Of a stretch of 64,000 bases of DNA, positions 43,423 through 51,545 are shown piece by piece. Origin of the DNA: Cohnella silvisoli (GTDB lineage: Bacteria > Bacillota > Bacilli > Paenibacillales > Paenibacillaceae). The stretch spans positions 310,001 to 374,000 of the forward strand of contig NZ_JAIOAP010000004.1 of NCBI RefSeq assembly GCF_021190915.1, in the 5' to 3' direction. Positions within the stretch are counted from its first letter, which is position 1. Each line of letters begins with the position of its first letter. Position numbers and translations under genes: made by a program. The notes under the pieces are model-generated. The model worked only from the letters and a program-made list of their open reading frames with translations. It did not search any database and was not told the origin of the DNA.

Positions 43423-43854
43423 GTGATTCCCGATTTATTGTGGATAATCGGCTTTTACGCTGCGGCTGCGGTATTCGCTCACTGGATGATTCGGAGAGGA
43501 ACAAGCGAAAATCGTCGTCATTATGTGCTAGTCGCAGGCAACCACCAAATGCAGATTGAATGGTACATTAGAGCGTTGCAGCAATTTTCTAGACGGACGG
43601 GTACGGAAATCGGAATTACGGTTGTTCTGGATCAGTCCTCGGACGAGACGGGGAAGATCATGGAACGTTTTGCGCGGGGAGATACCGGAATTGATTGGGT
43701 GAGAAATGACGCCGGCAATAAAATATCGGATACAGCGGGACGGCTGGAACTTGAGCAGTTACGTATTGGAGAAGAAAGTACGAAGGCAGCGAGGCAAGAG
43801 GTAGTGTGGGTAGTGTTGGCGCGGACGGACGATGTGGCTAGATTGCCGCTTTAA
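43423..43854 (+). CDS. Small membrane-anchored protein with GT2-like segment
   Basis: A 143-aa product with one N-terminal membrane segment (about residues 4-21), then RRHYVLVAGNHQMQIEWYIRALQQF, GTEIGITVVLDQSSDETGKIMERFARG and a charged tail. The order beta-strand, N-x-Q-x-x-I-E-x-Y-I-R, then V-L-D-x-S-S-D-E-T resembles the first third of a GT-A (GT2) glycosyltransferase, but the catalytic domain is absent. No named family is recognised. AAAGGAGGTGG at 43408-43418 fixes GTG 43423; an in-frame ORF reaching back to 43324 has no site. It is followed by a terminator and lies just before comFA. Confidence 0.6.
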   Translation: MIPDLLWIIGFYAAAAVFAHWMIRRGTSENRRHYVLVAGNHQMQIEWYIRALQQFSRRTGTEIGITVVLDQSSDETGKIMERFARGDTGIDWVRNDAGNKISDTAGRLELEQLRIGEESTKAARQEVVWVVLARTDDVARLPL

Positions 43855-43951
43855 GGGATGGGCCGTTTAAGGAGCTGAAAAATAATTTGCCGCCAAATCG
43901 TTTTTATCATACAATGAGTGCCATAAGGCATAAATTGAAATCCGGGTGAAG

Positions 43952-43996
43952 CACACTCTTGGATCGTCGTGAGCGGCGATTGAGGGTGTGTTTTTT
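43952..43996 (+). terminator. Rho-independent terminator before comFA
   Basis: CACACTC (43952-43958) with GGGTGTG (43984-43990), inner stem TCGTCG (43964-43969) with CGGCGA (43974-43979), then TTTTTT. Confidence 0.8.
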
Positions 43997-44073
43997 GCTG
44001 TGGGGCGATAGTGGCATGGGGTATTTCCGGTAATTCTTGCATGTGAAAATGGTTGGGGAGAGGGTGGAGAACA

Positions 44074-46182
44074 ATGAAGGTGGTCCTATATGCGGTAAAA
44101 AGTGGGGCAAGCCAGCGGGCGTTATTATCGATTGCTTTAGAGGTGGATAAGGTGTTCTGGAGTGGAAAAGCAGATCGGATGATCCGCTTGAGTGAACTAT
44201 TGCCGCTTGGGATCGCGGAAGAAGCTTGCAATCGGTTAACTGAACAATGGTCCAAAGAGAACGAAGAGAAGGGTGGGAGAGAGGCACGGCAAGATTGGAT
44301 GGAGGATGTGAAGCGGGTTGTTCGATTATTGGTGGGGGAAGGGAAGGAGCCTGCATGTCCAACGCTTTGGGTTGAAGAGGTCGCTATTGGATCGGAATGT
44401 TCGTATGATGGGGATGAGGAGTATCTGGCTGATAGAGCTACACATCGGCATCATGAGGAGAGTCTCGTTAAGGCGGCTCGGCTTGCAGGTATCCTATTAG
44501 CGGGGCGCTCCTTGCTTAGAGAAGAGGCGGTTCAGCTGCTTGGCGATGTTATGCTGGCGGAGCATTCCGCCGACTATCTCGCCGCGCTGCAATTCGCGGC
44601 GCTTACCGGTGCCCTGCAGCTCACCGCTGCCGTGGCACCCAAGCCATCCGCTCCGCCGCTGCACGGCTTTCGCGCCTTGGCCGAGCGGCTGCGCCCCGCT
44701 CAGCTATTGGGGCTTGCGGCTGCGCCTCGCCGCCCCGATAACCTTGCGCTTTACTGCCGACGTTGCGGCAGCGGCCATGACAAGATGCGGCGCACACCTT
44801 GCGCCGCTTGCGGGCAAGCCTGCGCATATTGCGAGGCTTGCTTAACGATGGGACGCAGCCGCCAGTGCGGGCTGCTCGTCATCGGCGTGCCGCAAACAGG
44901 CGCGACCTCTTTCTTCACCAACTCTCAAACTCTCATCTCTACACTCGCTCCCAGTCACGCCCAAACTCCCAGCCCAACACTCGTTCCCGCACATGCTTCA
45001 GCTCTCAGCCCTGCACACACTCCCGGTCACGCCCCAACTTCCAGCCCAACACACGCTCCCGCCCCAACCCCGGAGAACTTATCCGAGCGCTGGGGGCTCA
45101 GCCCAGCGCAATGCCAAGCCACCATAACAGCGCTACAATATTTAAACAATCCGCATAGAAATACCTCAAAGCCATCCAAACACAGCAGCACATTTCTCTT
45201 ATGGGCCGTCACGGGCGCAGGCAAAACAGAAATGATTTTTCCGCTACTGGAAGCTGTTTTAACCCGAGGAGGCCGTGCGCTGTTGGCGACTCCGCGCCGA
45301 GACGTGGTGCTCGAGTTGGCACCGAGGCTAGCCAAAGCATTGCCCAACTATTCAAGAACTGTCTTATACGGCGGCAGCACCGATCGGTGGGAGAATGGCG
45401 CCCTGACTCTCGCAACCACCCATCAGCTACTTCGGTTTCAGGAAGCGTTCGACCTTGTGCTAATCGATGAGCTCGACGCTTTCCCTTACCATAATGACCC
45501 GATGCTGCATTACGCGGCGAACAAATGCCGGAAAAAATCAGGCTTCACCGTCCTGCTAAGTGCAACGCCTCCCCTGCAATTACAGCGGGCGGTCGCAAGG
45601 CGACGGCTTCCCTGTGCACGCGTGCCTGTCCGGTATCACCGTCATCCGCTGCCTGTGCCGCAGCGACTTGCGTTTCCCGCACTCAATCAATGGCTTCGCA
45701 AACAGAAATTACCGAACAAGCTGCTCAAGCCACTTCAACGTTCAATCAAGCGAGGTGCACAGGTTTTCCTATTCGTGCCGTATGTCCGTCAAGTAGAGCC
45801 GCTCGTTAAGCTGCTCCGACGTTATGCTTCAATTCTAAACATCGCACCGCATGCCATAGACGGCACTTCATCCAAGGATGCCGAGCGAAACGACAAAGTT
45901 ACTTTTTTTCGTGATCATTCCTTATCCTTGCTAGTCACGACCACCATATTAGAACGCGGAGTTACGATTCCTAAGAGCGATGTGTTCATCCTGGATGCCG
46001 GAAATCCCTTGTTCGACGCGGCTTCGCTAGTTCAGATGGCCGGAAGAGCGGGGCGTTCATCGGCGGATCCGTTCGGACTTGTTTACTTTGGAGCACCGGT
46101 GTGGACAACGTCACAACGCAGCTCGATCCAACAAATCCGAAGCATGAATTCCCTAGCCAAGCAACAAGGCTATTTACAGTAG
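44074..46182 (+). CDS. comFA: Late competence DNA helicase/translocase ComFA
   Basis: A DEAD-box-type ATPase that pulls transforming DNA strand into the cell. The 702-aa protein has a poorly conserved N-terminal 220 residues, a four-cysteine-plus zinc region (about 227-265: YCRRCGSG, CAACGQACAYCEAC), a Pro/Thr/His/Ser-rich low-complexity insert (about 285-335), and the helicase core. In the core, Walker A is AVTGAGKTEMI near 377, DELD near 465, then LLSATPP, TTTILERGVTIPKSDVFILD and motif VI QMAGRAGRSS. GGTGGAG sets ATG 44074. The insert separates zinc and motor domains and is built from a duplicated DNA segment. comFC follows after 248 bases. Confidence 0.93.
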   Translation: MKVVLYAVKSGASQRALLSIALEVDKVFWSGKADRMIRLSELLPLGIAEEACNRLTEQWSKENEEKGGREARQDWMEDVKRVVRLLVGEGKEPACPTLWVEEVAIGSECSYDGDEEYLADRATHRHHEESLVKAARLAGILLAGRSLLREEAVQLLGDVMLAEHSADYLAALQFAALTGALQLTAAVAPKPSAPPLHGFRALAERLRPAQLLGLAAAPRRPDNLALYCRRCGSGHDKMRRTPCAACGQACAYCEACLTMGRSRQCGLLVIGVPQTGATSFFTNSQTLISTLAPSHAQTPSPTLVPAHASALSPAHTPGHAPTSSPTHAPAPTPENLSERWGLSPAQCQATITALQYLNNPHRNTSKPSKHSSTFLLWAVTGAGKTEMIFPLLEAVLTRGGRALLATPRRDVVLELAPRLAKALPNYSRTVLYGGSTDRWENGALTLATTHQLLRFQEAFDLVLIDELDAFPYHNDPMLHYAANKCRKKSGFTVLLSATPPLQLQRAVARRRLPCARVPVRYHRHPLPVPQRLAFPALNQWLRKQKLPNKLLKPLQRSIKRGAQVFLFVPYVRQVEPLVKLLRRYASILNIAPHAIDGTSSKDAERNDKVTFFRDHSLSLLVTTTILERGVTIPKSDVFILDAGNPLFDAASLVQMAGRAGRSSADPFGLVYFGAPVWTTSQRSSIQQIRSMNSLAKQQGYLQ
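44947..45062 (+). repeat. Duplicated 44-base segment within comFA, 72-base offset
   Basis: 44947-44990 and 45019-45062 are near-identical (GTCACGCCC, then AACT-CCAGCCCAACAC), both encoding P-(S/G)-H-A-x-T-x-S-P-T-type residues. Shorter related pieces lie between. It accounts for the low-complexity insert of the protein. Confidence 0.7.
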
Positions 46183-46240
46183 TGGCTACCCACTTTTAAG
46201 CAAACCATTCACCTCACCTAACTATCCGCGATCATAACAA

Positions 46241-46347
46241 TACTCATCTCACTTTGCTTTTTATTCATACTCATTTCAATTTGCTTATTACTCATACTCA
46301 TCTCACCTTGCTTTTTACTCATACTCATCATATTTTGCTTTTGCTCA
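46241..46347 (+). repeat. 27-base tandem repeat between comFA and comFC
   Basis: Four units starting TACTCATCTCACTTTGC (46241-46267, 46268-46294, 46295-46321, 46322-46347), the last one base shorter, with a decayed piece after. Units differ at several positions. There is no ORF or spacer structure; the rest of 46183-46430 shows nothing except the comFC ribosome site. Confidence 0.8.
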
Positions 46348-46430
46348 TTCTCATTTCATCTCACTTAGCTATAACGCTACCCAATCAAAACTTCCACCCA
46401 ACCATTTTCGTCTAATAGGAGCCTACTCCA

Positions 46431-47243
46431 ATGCCTTTAAATATCAGCTCATGGTTTTCCCCGACCACAAAAGCTTGCCCGATTTGCGGAAGAGCTGGAG
46501 CCCCTGCTGCCAGCCCAATAGCGATACCGATCCGCCATCCAGAGCCTCGTAAAATCCTTAGCTCTCTGTGTGCCCCATGCCGGAAAGCGATCCCTTGGAT
46601 TTCTAACCCTGTTTGCCGGATTTGCGGCCGGGCGGAACGATGCGAGGACTGCACTAGGCGGCAGCAAAGGAACTATACCGTTAGCCGTTGCGCTGTCCGT
46701 TACGACTATTTGATGAAGGATTGGTTAGCGCTTTACAAATACCGAGGAAACGAGGGGCTTGAGTCTATACTAGCTGCAATGCTAGCATTTGCTTACGAGC
46801 GACTTTGCGAGTATTCGCCCCAGTCCCACTCATTCGCCGCCATTACTTCTGTTCCGCTAGCACCCGAAAGATTGCAGGATAGAGGCTTTAACCAAGCGGA
46901 AAGATTAGCGCTCCAGTTATCCCGATGGTACGGGCTAAGCTACAGACCGATGCTGCTGCGACTGCGCCATACCGAGAAACAAAGCCTCAAAACCCGCCGC
47001 AGCCGAGTGGTCGACATGAGAGGCAACTTTTCAGCCGTTTCATCAGAACTATTTTCCCACAGTTCAACATTACCTCTATCACCAGCGGCGCCCACGGCAG
47101 CTTCAACTACACCCAGAATCATTCTCGTCGATGATATTTATACGACCGGAAGCACCTTGGAAGAATGCGCGAGGGTATTGAGACAGTCGGCCATCCCGGA
47201 AGCACTGCCTGAGATTTACGGTCTATTATGGGCGCGTTCCTAG
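46431..47243 (+). CDS. comFC: Competence protein ComFC, phosphoribosyltransferase-like
   Basis: The 270-aa protein has an N-terminal double-zinc-type region with CPICGRAG, LCAPCRKAIPW, CRICGRAERCEDC, and a C-terminal PRTase fold with VPLAPERLQDRGFNQAERLA and the PRPP loop IILVDDIYTTGSTLEECARVL (near residue 223). It is the usual partner of ComFA in DNA uptake. AGGAG precedes ATG 46431. In B. subtilis comFA, comFB and comFC are one ComK-driven operon; here comFB is absent and a 248-base repeat-bearing gap divides the two genes. Confidence 0.93.
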   Translation: MPLNISSWFSPTTKACPICGRAGAPAASPIAIPIRHPEPRKILSSLCAPCRKAIPWISNPVCRICGRAERCEDCTRRQQRNYTVSRCAVRYDYLMKDWLALYKYRGNEGLESILAAMLAFAYERLCEYSPQSHSFAAITSVPLAPERLQDRGFNQAERLALQLSRWYGLSYRPMLLRLRHTEKQSLKTRRSRVVDMRGNFSAVSSELFSHSSTLPLSPAAPTAASTTPRIILVDDIYTTGSTLEECARVLRQSAIPEALPEIYGLLWARS

Positions 47244-47358
47244 TAAACTCACCGATACATGATCATCGAACTCGTGCTTTTCGACGTGTTTCGCCTATGC
47301 TATGATAGCGATAGATTTGTTTACCAATAATCAAGGTGAATCTCCAGGGGGAGGCGTC

Positions 47359-48543
47359 ATGGAACGTCGCGCTAAATTACTAGAATTAGATCTTTTCCGG
47401 GCCATATGCATCCTTAGCGTTATACTCATTCATGCCACTTCCTTCGCAACTGTCAAAATGACCGAAAACAATTTGTACGGCGTCTATAATTTCCTGAATA
47501 TTTTCAGCAAATTCGGTGTAACCTCGTTCATCTTCCTGAGCGGATTCGTATTTTTCTATAATTATTATCCGCAGCCTTTGACTGCCGCTAAGTTTAAGAC
47601 CTTTTATCGCAATAGATTGCTATACATACTTGTTCCGTACTTCCTGTTCTCGGCGTTCTATTTTCTTCTCAGATGGTATCAAAATAAGAAGCCATGGGAT
47701 TTATCCGACCTGTTGCCGAGCTTCGGCGGCGATCTCCTGACCGGTCAGGCCTACACGCATTTGTATTTCATTTTCATCACGATTCAGTTTTACCTATTGT
47801 TTCCGATCGTTCTGCTTCTGTTCCAGCGTTTCAAATGGCTCGCGGCCTCTGCTGTTATACTCGGTATTGTCGTGCAGTGGGCATTCTTCCTGTTGAATAG
47901 GGAATATTGGCAAGTACCGATTCGGGGCAGCTGGTCGCTCACTTACTTCGGGCACTACTTCTTAGGCGCTTGGTTGGGCATCCACTACGACCGGATTAAG
48001 TCATGGCTGATCATCGCCAAAGAAAATATCACTCGGTCCAAAATCATCCTATGGATTATCATGTGGGGACTTTGCCTATCATCCGGCTTTATCTATGTAT
48101 CGATGTTCTATCGCGCCAAAATATACGGGACCCGCTTTACAAACTTGCAGTACGATGGCTTATGGGATATTTTCACGTTGCTTTTCCCGTTCCTTTTGCT
48201 TCAAGTGTGTTTCTTATTAGGCAAGCGCATCCAAACGACTTGGTGGGTGGGAAGGCTTAATCATCTCGGCGTCGTTTCGTTCGGAGTATTCTTAATCCAT
48301 CCGCTCGTGCTGCTCGTCTATCGCAAGTTCCCGGTCAACGGAGGCAGTCCATGGATCCATCATCTGTGGTATGCGGGCGGGTTTTTCTGCGCTTTGTTTA
48401 TTTCTTGGATTATCGTAACCGTAATGAGCCGCATGAGTTGGTCGTGGTTGCTGTTCGGTAACGTGAGCTCGCAATTGAAAGGCCCAACGCAGCCGCAACG
48501 TACGGTGGAAGCTCCGCCATCTACACCTTCATCTTCGGCATAA
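47359..48543 (+). CDS. Acyltransferase 3 family membrane protein
   Basis: A 394-aa polytopic protein with about ten membrane segments. The family start ERRAKLLELDLFRAICILSVILIHATS contains the catalytic His of acyltransferase-3 enzymes, and FIFLSGFVFFYNYYP, VPYFLFSAFYFLLR and HYFLGAWLGIHYD follow. These enzymes O-acylate sugars or polymers at the membrane. The substrate cannot be told; wall polymer or exopolysaccharide is likely. ATG 47359 follows GGGGGAGG. The C-terminus is a Pro/Ser/Thr tail outside the last membrane segment. It sits between comFC and the flagellar operon with no clear link to either. Confidence 0.88.
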   Translation: MERRAKLLELDLFRAICILSVILIHATSFATVKMTENNLYGVYNFLNIFSKFGVTSFIFLSGFVFFYNYYPQPLTAAKFKTFYRNRLLYILVPYFLFSAFYFLLRWYQNKKPWDLSDLLPSFGGDLLTGQAYTHLYFIFITIQFYLLFPIVLLLFQRFKWLAASAVILGIVVQWAFFLLNREYWQVPIRGSWSLTYFGHYFLGAWLGIHYDRIKSWLIIAKENITRSKIILWIIMWGLCLSSGFIYVSMFYRAKIYGTRFTNLQYDGLWDIFTLLFPFLLLQVCFLLGKRIQTTWWVGRLNHLGVVSFGVFLIHPLVLLVYRKFPVNGGSPWIHHLWYAGGFFCALFISWIIVTVMSRMSWSWLLFGNVSSQLKGPTQPQRTVEAPPSTPSSSA

Positions 48544-48649
48544 TTAAAGTCATAATGACATCAACTTGAAAAAGATTACAGCAATTTTATGTAAAAATAG
48601 TATAATGAATTTAACGAGGTTTAATATTGTCGGTATTGGAGGAGGACGC

Positions 48650-49066
48650 ATGAATTTAGTTTACTGTCCCCGTTGTAATAAACTCTACGCCAAGACTATA
48701 CGTGAAATGTGCAACAATTGTTACAATGAGTTGGAAAAGGATTACGAGAGGTGCGTCCAATATTTAAGAGAAAATAAAGGCTTGAATATTCAGCAACTCT
48801 CGGACGATACCGAGATCAGTATTAAACAGATTACCCGGTGGATCCGCGAAGGCCGGATATCCTTGCTCAATGCTCCGAATTTATCGTATCCTTGCGAAAC
48901 ATGCGGTACCCTTATCCGTGACGGCCACATGTGCGATTCCTGCAAGGCTCGTCTGCAACGGGACGTGAGGAACGCAAACTCGACCGGCCTGCAGCAGCAT
49001 AATCCCGACGAGAATAAGCATTCAGGCGCTTATCAGATCGGTAATCGTCTTAAAGACAGGCAATAA
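48650..49066 (+). CDS. yvyF: YvyF/TIGR03826-type flagellar operon protein
   Basis: A 138-aa cytoplasmic protein with an N-terminal zinc-ribbon-like part (YCPRCNKLYAK, CNNCYNELEKDY), a small helix-turn-helix (LNIQQLSDDTEISIKQITRWIREGRISL, about residues 45-72) and a second Cys cluster (CETCGTLIRDGHMCDSCK). This is the arrangement of the protein found just upstream of flgM in Bacillales; its role is unsettled but it is conserved with flagellar genes. GGAGGAGG precedes ATG 48650. A TATAAT at 48601-48606 lies upstream, without a good -35. Confidence 0.88.
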   Translation: MNLVYCPRCNKLYAKTIREMCNNCYNELEKDYERCVQYLRENKGLNIQQLSDDTEISIKQITRWIREGRISLLNAPNLSYPCETCGTLIRDGHMCDSCKARLQRDVRNANSTGLQQHNPDENKHSGAYQIGNRLKDRQ

Positions 49067-49078
49067 AGTGGTTACTAT

Positions 49079-49105
49079 TAATAATTTTATAAACGGAACC
49101 GATAA
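49079..49105 (+). promoter_or_regulatory. Candidate SigD promoter of flgM
   Basis: TAAT (49079-49082), 15 bases, ACCGATAA (49098-49105), against the SigD consensus TAAA-N15-GCCGATAT. flgM has its own SigD promoter in B. subtilis. The -10 forms the left arm of the terminator hairpin described next. Confidence 0.45.
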
Positions 49106-49131
49106 TAGTGTTAACATTATCGGTTCTTTTC
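49096..49131 (+). terminator. Terminator between yvyF and flgM
   Basis: GAACCGATAAT (49096-49106) pairs perfectly with ATTATCGGTTC (49116-49126), nine-base loop, TTTT after. Confidence 0.8.
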
Positions 49132-49147
49132 TTATGAGGTGAATGAG

Positions 49148-49411
49148 ATGAAAATTAACGAGTCGCAACGTATCGCCAACCTTCAGAAATCATATGGAAA
49201 ATACAAGGGTGCGGGAGAAGGCGCCGAATCCCTCAGGAAGAAGGATCAAGTATCCATTTCCTCGGAGGCACAGGAGTTGCTTCAGTCCCAACAAGCGACG
49301 GATGCCGAAAGAATCCAGAAAATCGAAGAGTTGAAAAACTCCGTTTCCGCGGGTACTTATTACGTCGACGCAGGCAAGATTGCAGAAAAGCTGTTGCCTT
49401 TCATTAGGTAA
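49148..49411 (+). CDS. flgM: Anti-sigma factor FlgM
   Basis: FlgM holds SigD inactive until hook-basal bodies are complete. The 87-aa protein begins MKINESQRIANLQKSYGK, contains DQVSISSEAQELLQ (about residues 34-47) and ends RIQKIEELKNSVSAGTYYVDAGKIAEKLLPFIR, the sigma-binding helix pattern of the family. GAGGTGA is well spaced for ATG 49148. It heads the flgM-flgN-flgK-flgL-yviE run. Confidence 0.94.
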   Translation: MKINESQRIANLQKSYGKYKGAGEGAESLRKKDQVSISSEAQELLQSQQATDAERIQKIEELKNSVSAGTYYVDAGKIAEKLLPFIR

Positions 49412-49434
49412 CTTTGGATCAAGGAGCGACCAGG

Positions 49435-49938
49435 ATGAATGAAGCGGTTCAGGGGATTCTCGACCCGATTAGAACGTTAACAGCATTGTACCGTCAACTC
49501 ATAGCCCTCGGTCAGGAGAAGCAAGAGGCTATACTGGCGAATCATACGGATGTCATTATGCAGGTGACGAATCGGGAGAGCAAACTCCTGAAGGACATCG
49601 CCTCGCAAGAGACTCTTCGAATCGCGTCCGTTAAGCGGTTTGCTGCAGAGCTGGGCATAGCCAGCAACTCTACCATCCGGATCGAACAGCTGATCCAATT
49701 GGTGCATAAAGCAGCTTTGAAGCAGGCTCTGATCGAAGCGGCCGAAGATTTGTCGGAAGCGATCTTGCGGCTTCATGAGATTAACGATAGGAATCAACAG
49801 ATGATTAAATTGCATTTAGAATATATTAATTACTCCATTGATGTGATCGCCGGACCGAGCGAGGAAGAAGCTACCTACCACCGATCCTTGCAGGAACAGG
49901 GTTTTATACGGATGAGTCAGTTCGACACGAAAGCATAA
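49435..49938 (+). CDS. flgN: FlgN-family export chaperone
   Basis: A 167-aa all-helical protein (GILDPIRTLTALYRQLIALGQEKQEAILANHTDVIMQVTNRESKLLKDI pattern in the first 60 residues), matching FlgN/YvyG in length and position. FlgN keeps FlgK and FlgL soluble and delivers them to the flagellar export gate; both genes follow directly. AAGGAG at 49421-49426 sets ATG 49435. It is 18 bases from flgK. Confidence 0.88.
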   Translation: MNEAVQGILDPIRTLTALYRQLIALGQEKQEAILANHTDVIMQVTNRESKLLKDIASQETLRIASVKRFAAELGIASNSTIRIEQLIQLVHKAALKQALIEAAEDLSEAILRLHEINDRNQQMIKLHLEYINYSIDVIAGPSEEEATYHRSLQEQGFIRMSQFDTKA

Positions 49939-49956
49939 GAAAGGGGGCGTGCTTAT

Positions 49957-51525
49957 ATGAGATCTACTTTTCACGGGTTGGAAACTGCCAAGCGGTCCTT
50001 ATTTACGCAGCAAGCGGCACTCTACACGACAGGGCATAACATTGCTAATGCCAACACAGCTGGATTTTCCCGCCAGGTCGTGAATATGACGGCTTCTAAA
50101 TCACTTGAGCCTTATGGCATGTCCCGCTCGACGATACCAGGTCAATTGGGTACGGGCGTAGAGTTTACTTCGATTACGCGGATACGCGAGAAATTCCTGG
50201 ACGATCAGTTCCGTAACGAAAATAAATCGTTAGGCAATTACTCCATTCAACAAGACACGCTCGAGAAGCTAGAGAAAATCATTAGCGAACCGAGCGATAG
50301 CGGACTGCGGACCGTTATTGCCGATTTCTTCAATGCTTGGTCCGAGATGAGCAAAGCTCCCGAGAATGCAGATGGCCGCAAGATCGTTAGGGAACAGGCG
50401 TTGGCCATGACCGATGCCTTTAACCATATGGCAACCCAATTGAACGATTTGAAAGGCGATCTAACCGAAAATATCGAGATACGCATTAAAGAGGTCAATT
50501 CCAGATTGGGCAGCATCGGTCAACTTAATAACGAGATCGTACGAATCGAAGGACTCGGCGATAACGCCAACGATCTTCGTGACCAAAGGGATTTATTGAC
50601 CGATGAGCTTTCCAAGATGATTAATATCAAGGTTGAAGAACTGCCTGACGGCTACCGGATTGAGTCCGGCGGCACTGAATTGCTCTCGGGTTTTACTCCG
50701 ACGACGATCGTAGACACCGCCTTCGTGAATGCTGGATTTACTGCCGGGACTCTGAACAGCGGTGAGATTTTCGGAATGATTACTTCTAGAGATAAATTTG
50801 TCCAAGGTTATTTAAACGATTTGGACAAGCTGGCGAATACGGTTGCCAATGGCGATGTGGAAGTCACGCTGCCCAAAGGCTCGGTTATTCCTTCGGGTAC
50901 TATGCTTGGAACAACATTGTTCACGGGTACCGTTGCCGACCGGACGCTTGGATCGGATCTTACCGTTACGATCAAGGGCTTGAATGCTCTTCATCAACTG
51001 GGATATAACTTTTCTTCTGCTCCGGTCGGTTTACCGTTCTTCACGAACACGGACGGCACTTCTGCAGTAATTACGGCAGCCTCCTTTACATTAAATAAAG
51101 AAATCGCGGACAACCCGACTAAGATTTCGGCTTCCATGAGAGTGATTGATGACGGCACCGGCACGGAGTCGGTTGTGCAGGGGAATAACTCTCTTGCCGT
51201 GCTGTTCTCCCAATCTCGTGATTTCAGGTTTAACTTCGGAACCGCTACGGATGTCAACTTGAATACGGTCGATGCTTACTTCCGTTCGATCGCAGGACAG
51301 CTTGGCGTTCAATCGGCTGAGTCCATTCGCCAGCAAAACAATTCCAAAGTCTTAGTCGATCAGATCGACGGCCGGAGACAATCAGTCAGCGGTGTATCGC
51401 TCGATGAAGAAATGTCTAACATGATTAAATTTCAGCATGCTTACAATGCCGCTGCCCGGAATATGACTGTAATCGATGAATTGCTAGACAAAGTCATTAA
51501 TGGAATGGGCACAGGCGGCCGTTAA
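49957..51525 (+). CDS. flgK: Flagellar hook-associated protein FlgK
   Basis: HAP1, the first hook-filament junction protein. The 522-aa protein starts MRSTFHGLETAKRSLFTQQ, with GHNIANANTAGFSRQVVNM (about residues 26-44), the FlgK-type helical domain (EKIISEPSDSGLRTVIADFFNAWSEMSKAP), ELNDLRDQRDLLTDELS-like segment near 208, a variable middle, and the C-terminal SGVSLDEEMSNMIKFQHAYNAAARNMTVIDELLDKVINGMG, typical of axial proteins. AAAGGGGG precedes the start. Confidence 0.96.
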   Translation: MRSTFHGLETAKRSLFTQQAALYTTGHNIANANTAGFSRQVVNMTASKSLEPYGMSRSTIPGQLGTGVEFTSITRIREKFLDDQFRNENKSLGNYSIQQDTLEKLEKIISEPSDSGLRTVIADFFNAWSEMSKAPENADGRKIVREQALAMTDAFNHMATQLNDLKGDLTENIEIRIKEVNSRLGSIGQLNNEIVRIEGLGDNANDLRDQRDLLTDELSKMINIKVEELPDGYRIESGGTELLSGFTPTTIVDTAFVNAGFTAGTLNSGEIFGMITSRDKFVQGYLNDLDKLANTVANGDVEVTLPKGSVIPSGTMLGTTLFTGTVADRTLGSDLTVTIKGLNALHQLGYNFSSAPVGLPFFTNTDGTSAVITAASFTLNKEIADNPTKISASMRVIDDGTGTESVVQGNNSLAVLFSQSRDFRFNFGTATDVNLNTVDAYFRSIAGQLGVQSAESIRQQNNSKVLVDQIDGRRQSVSGVSLDEEMSNMIKFQHAYNAAARNMTVIDELLDKVINGMGTGGR

Positions 51526-51545
51526 TCTAAGTGAGGTGAGCTATA

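Noticed and set aside
46241..46347. Possible CRISPR array
   Set aside because: Units are contiguous with no spacers; it is a plain tandem repeat. The same holds for the 21-base array at 30450-30617.
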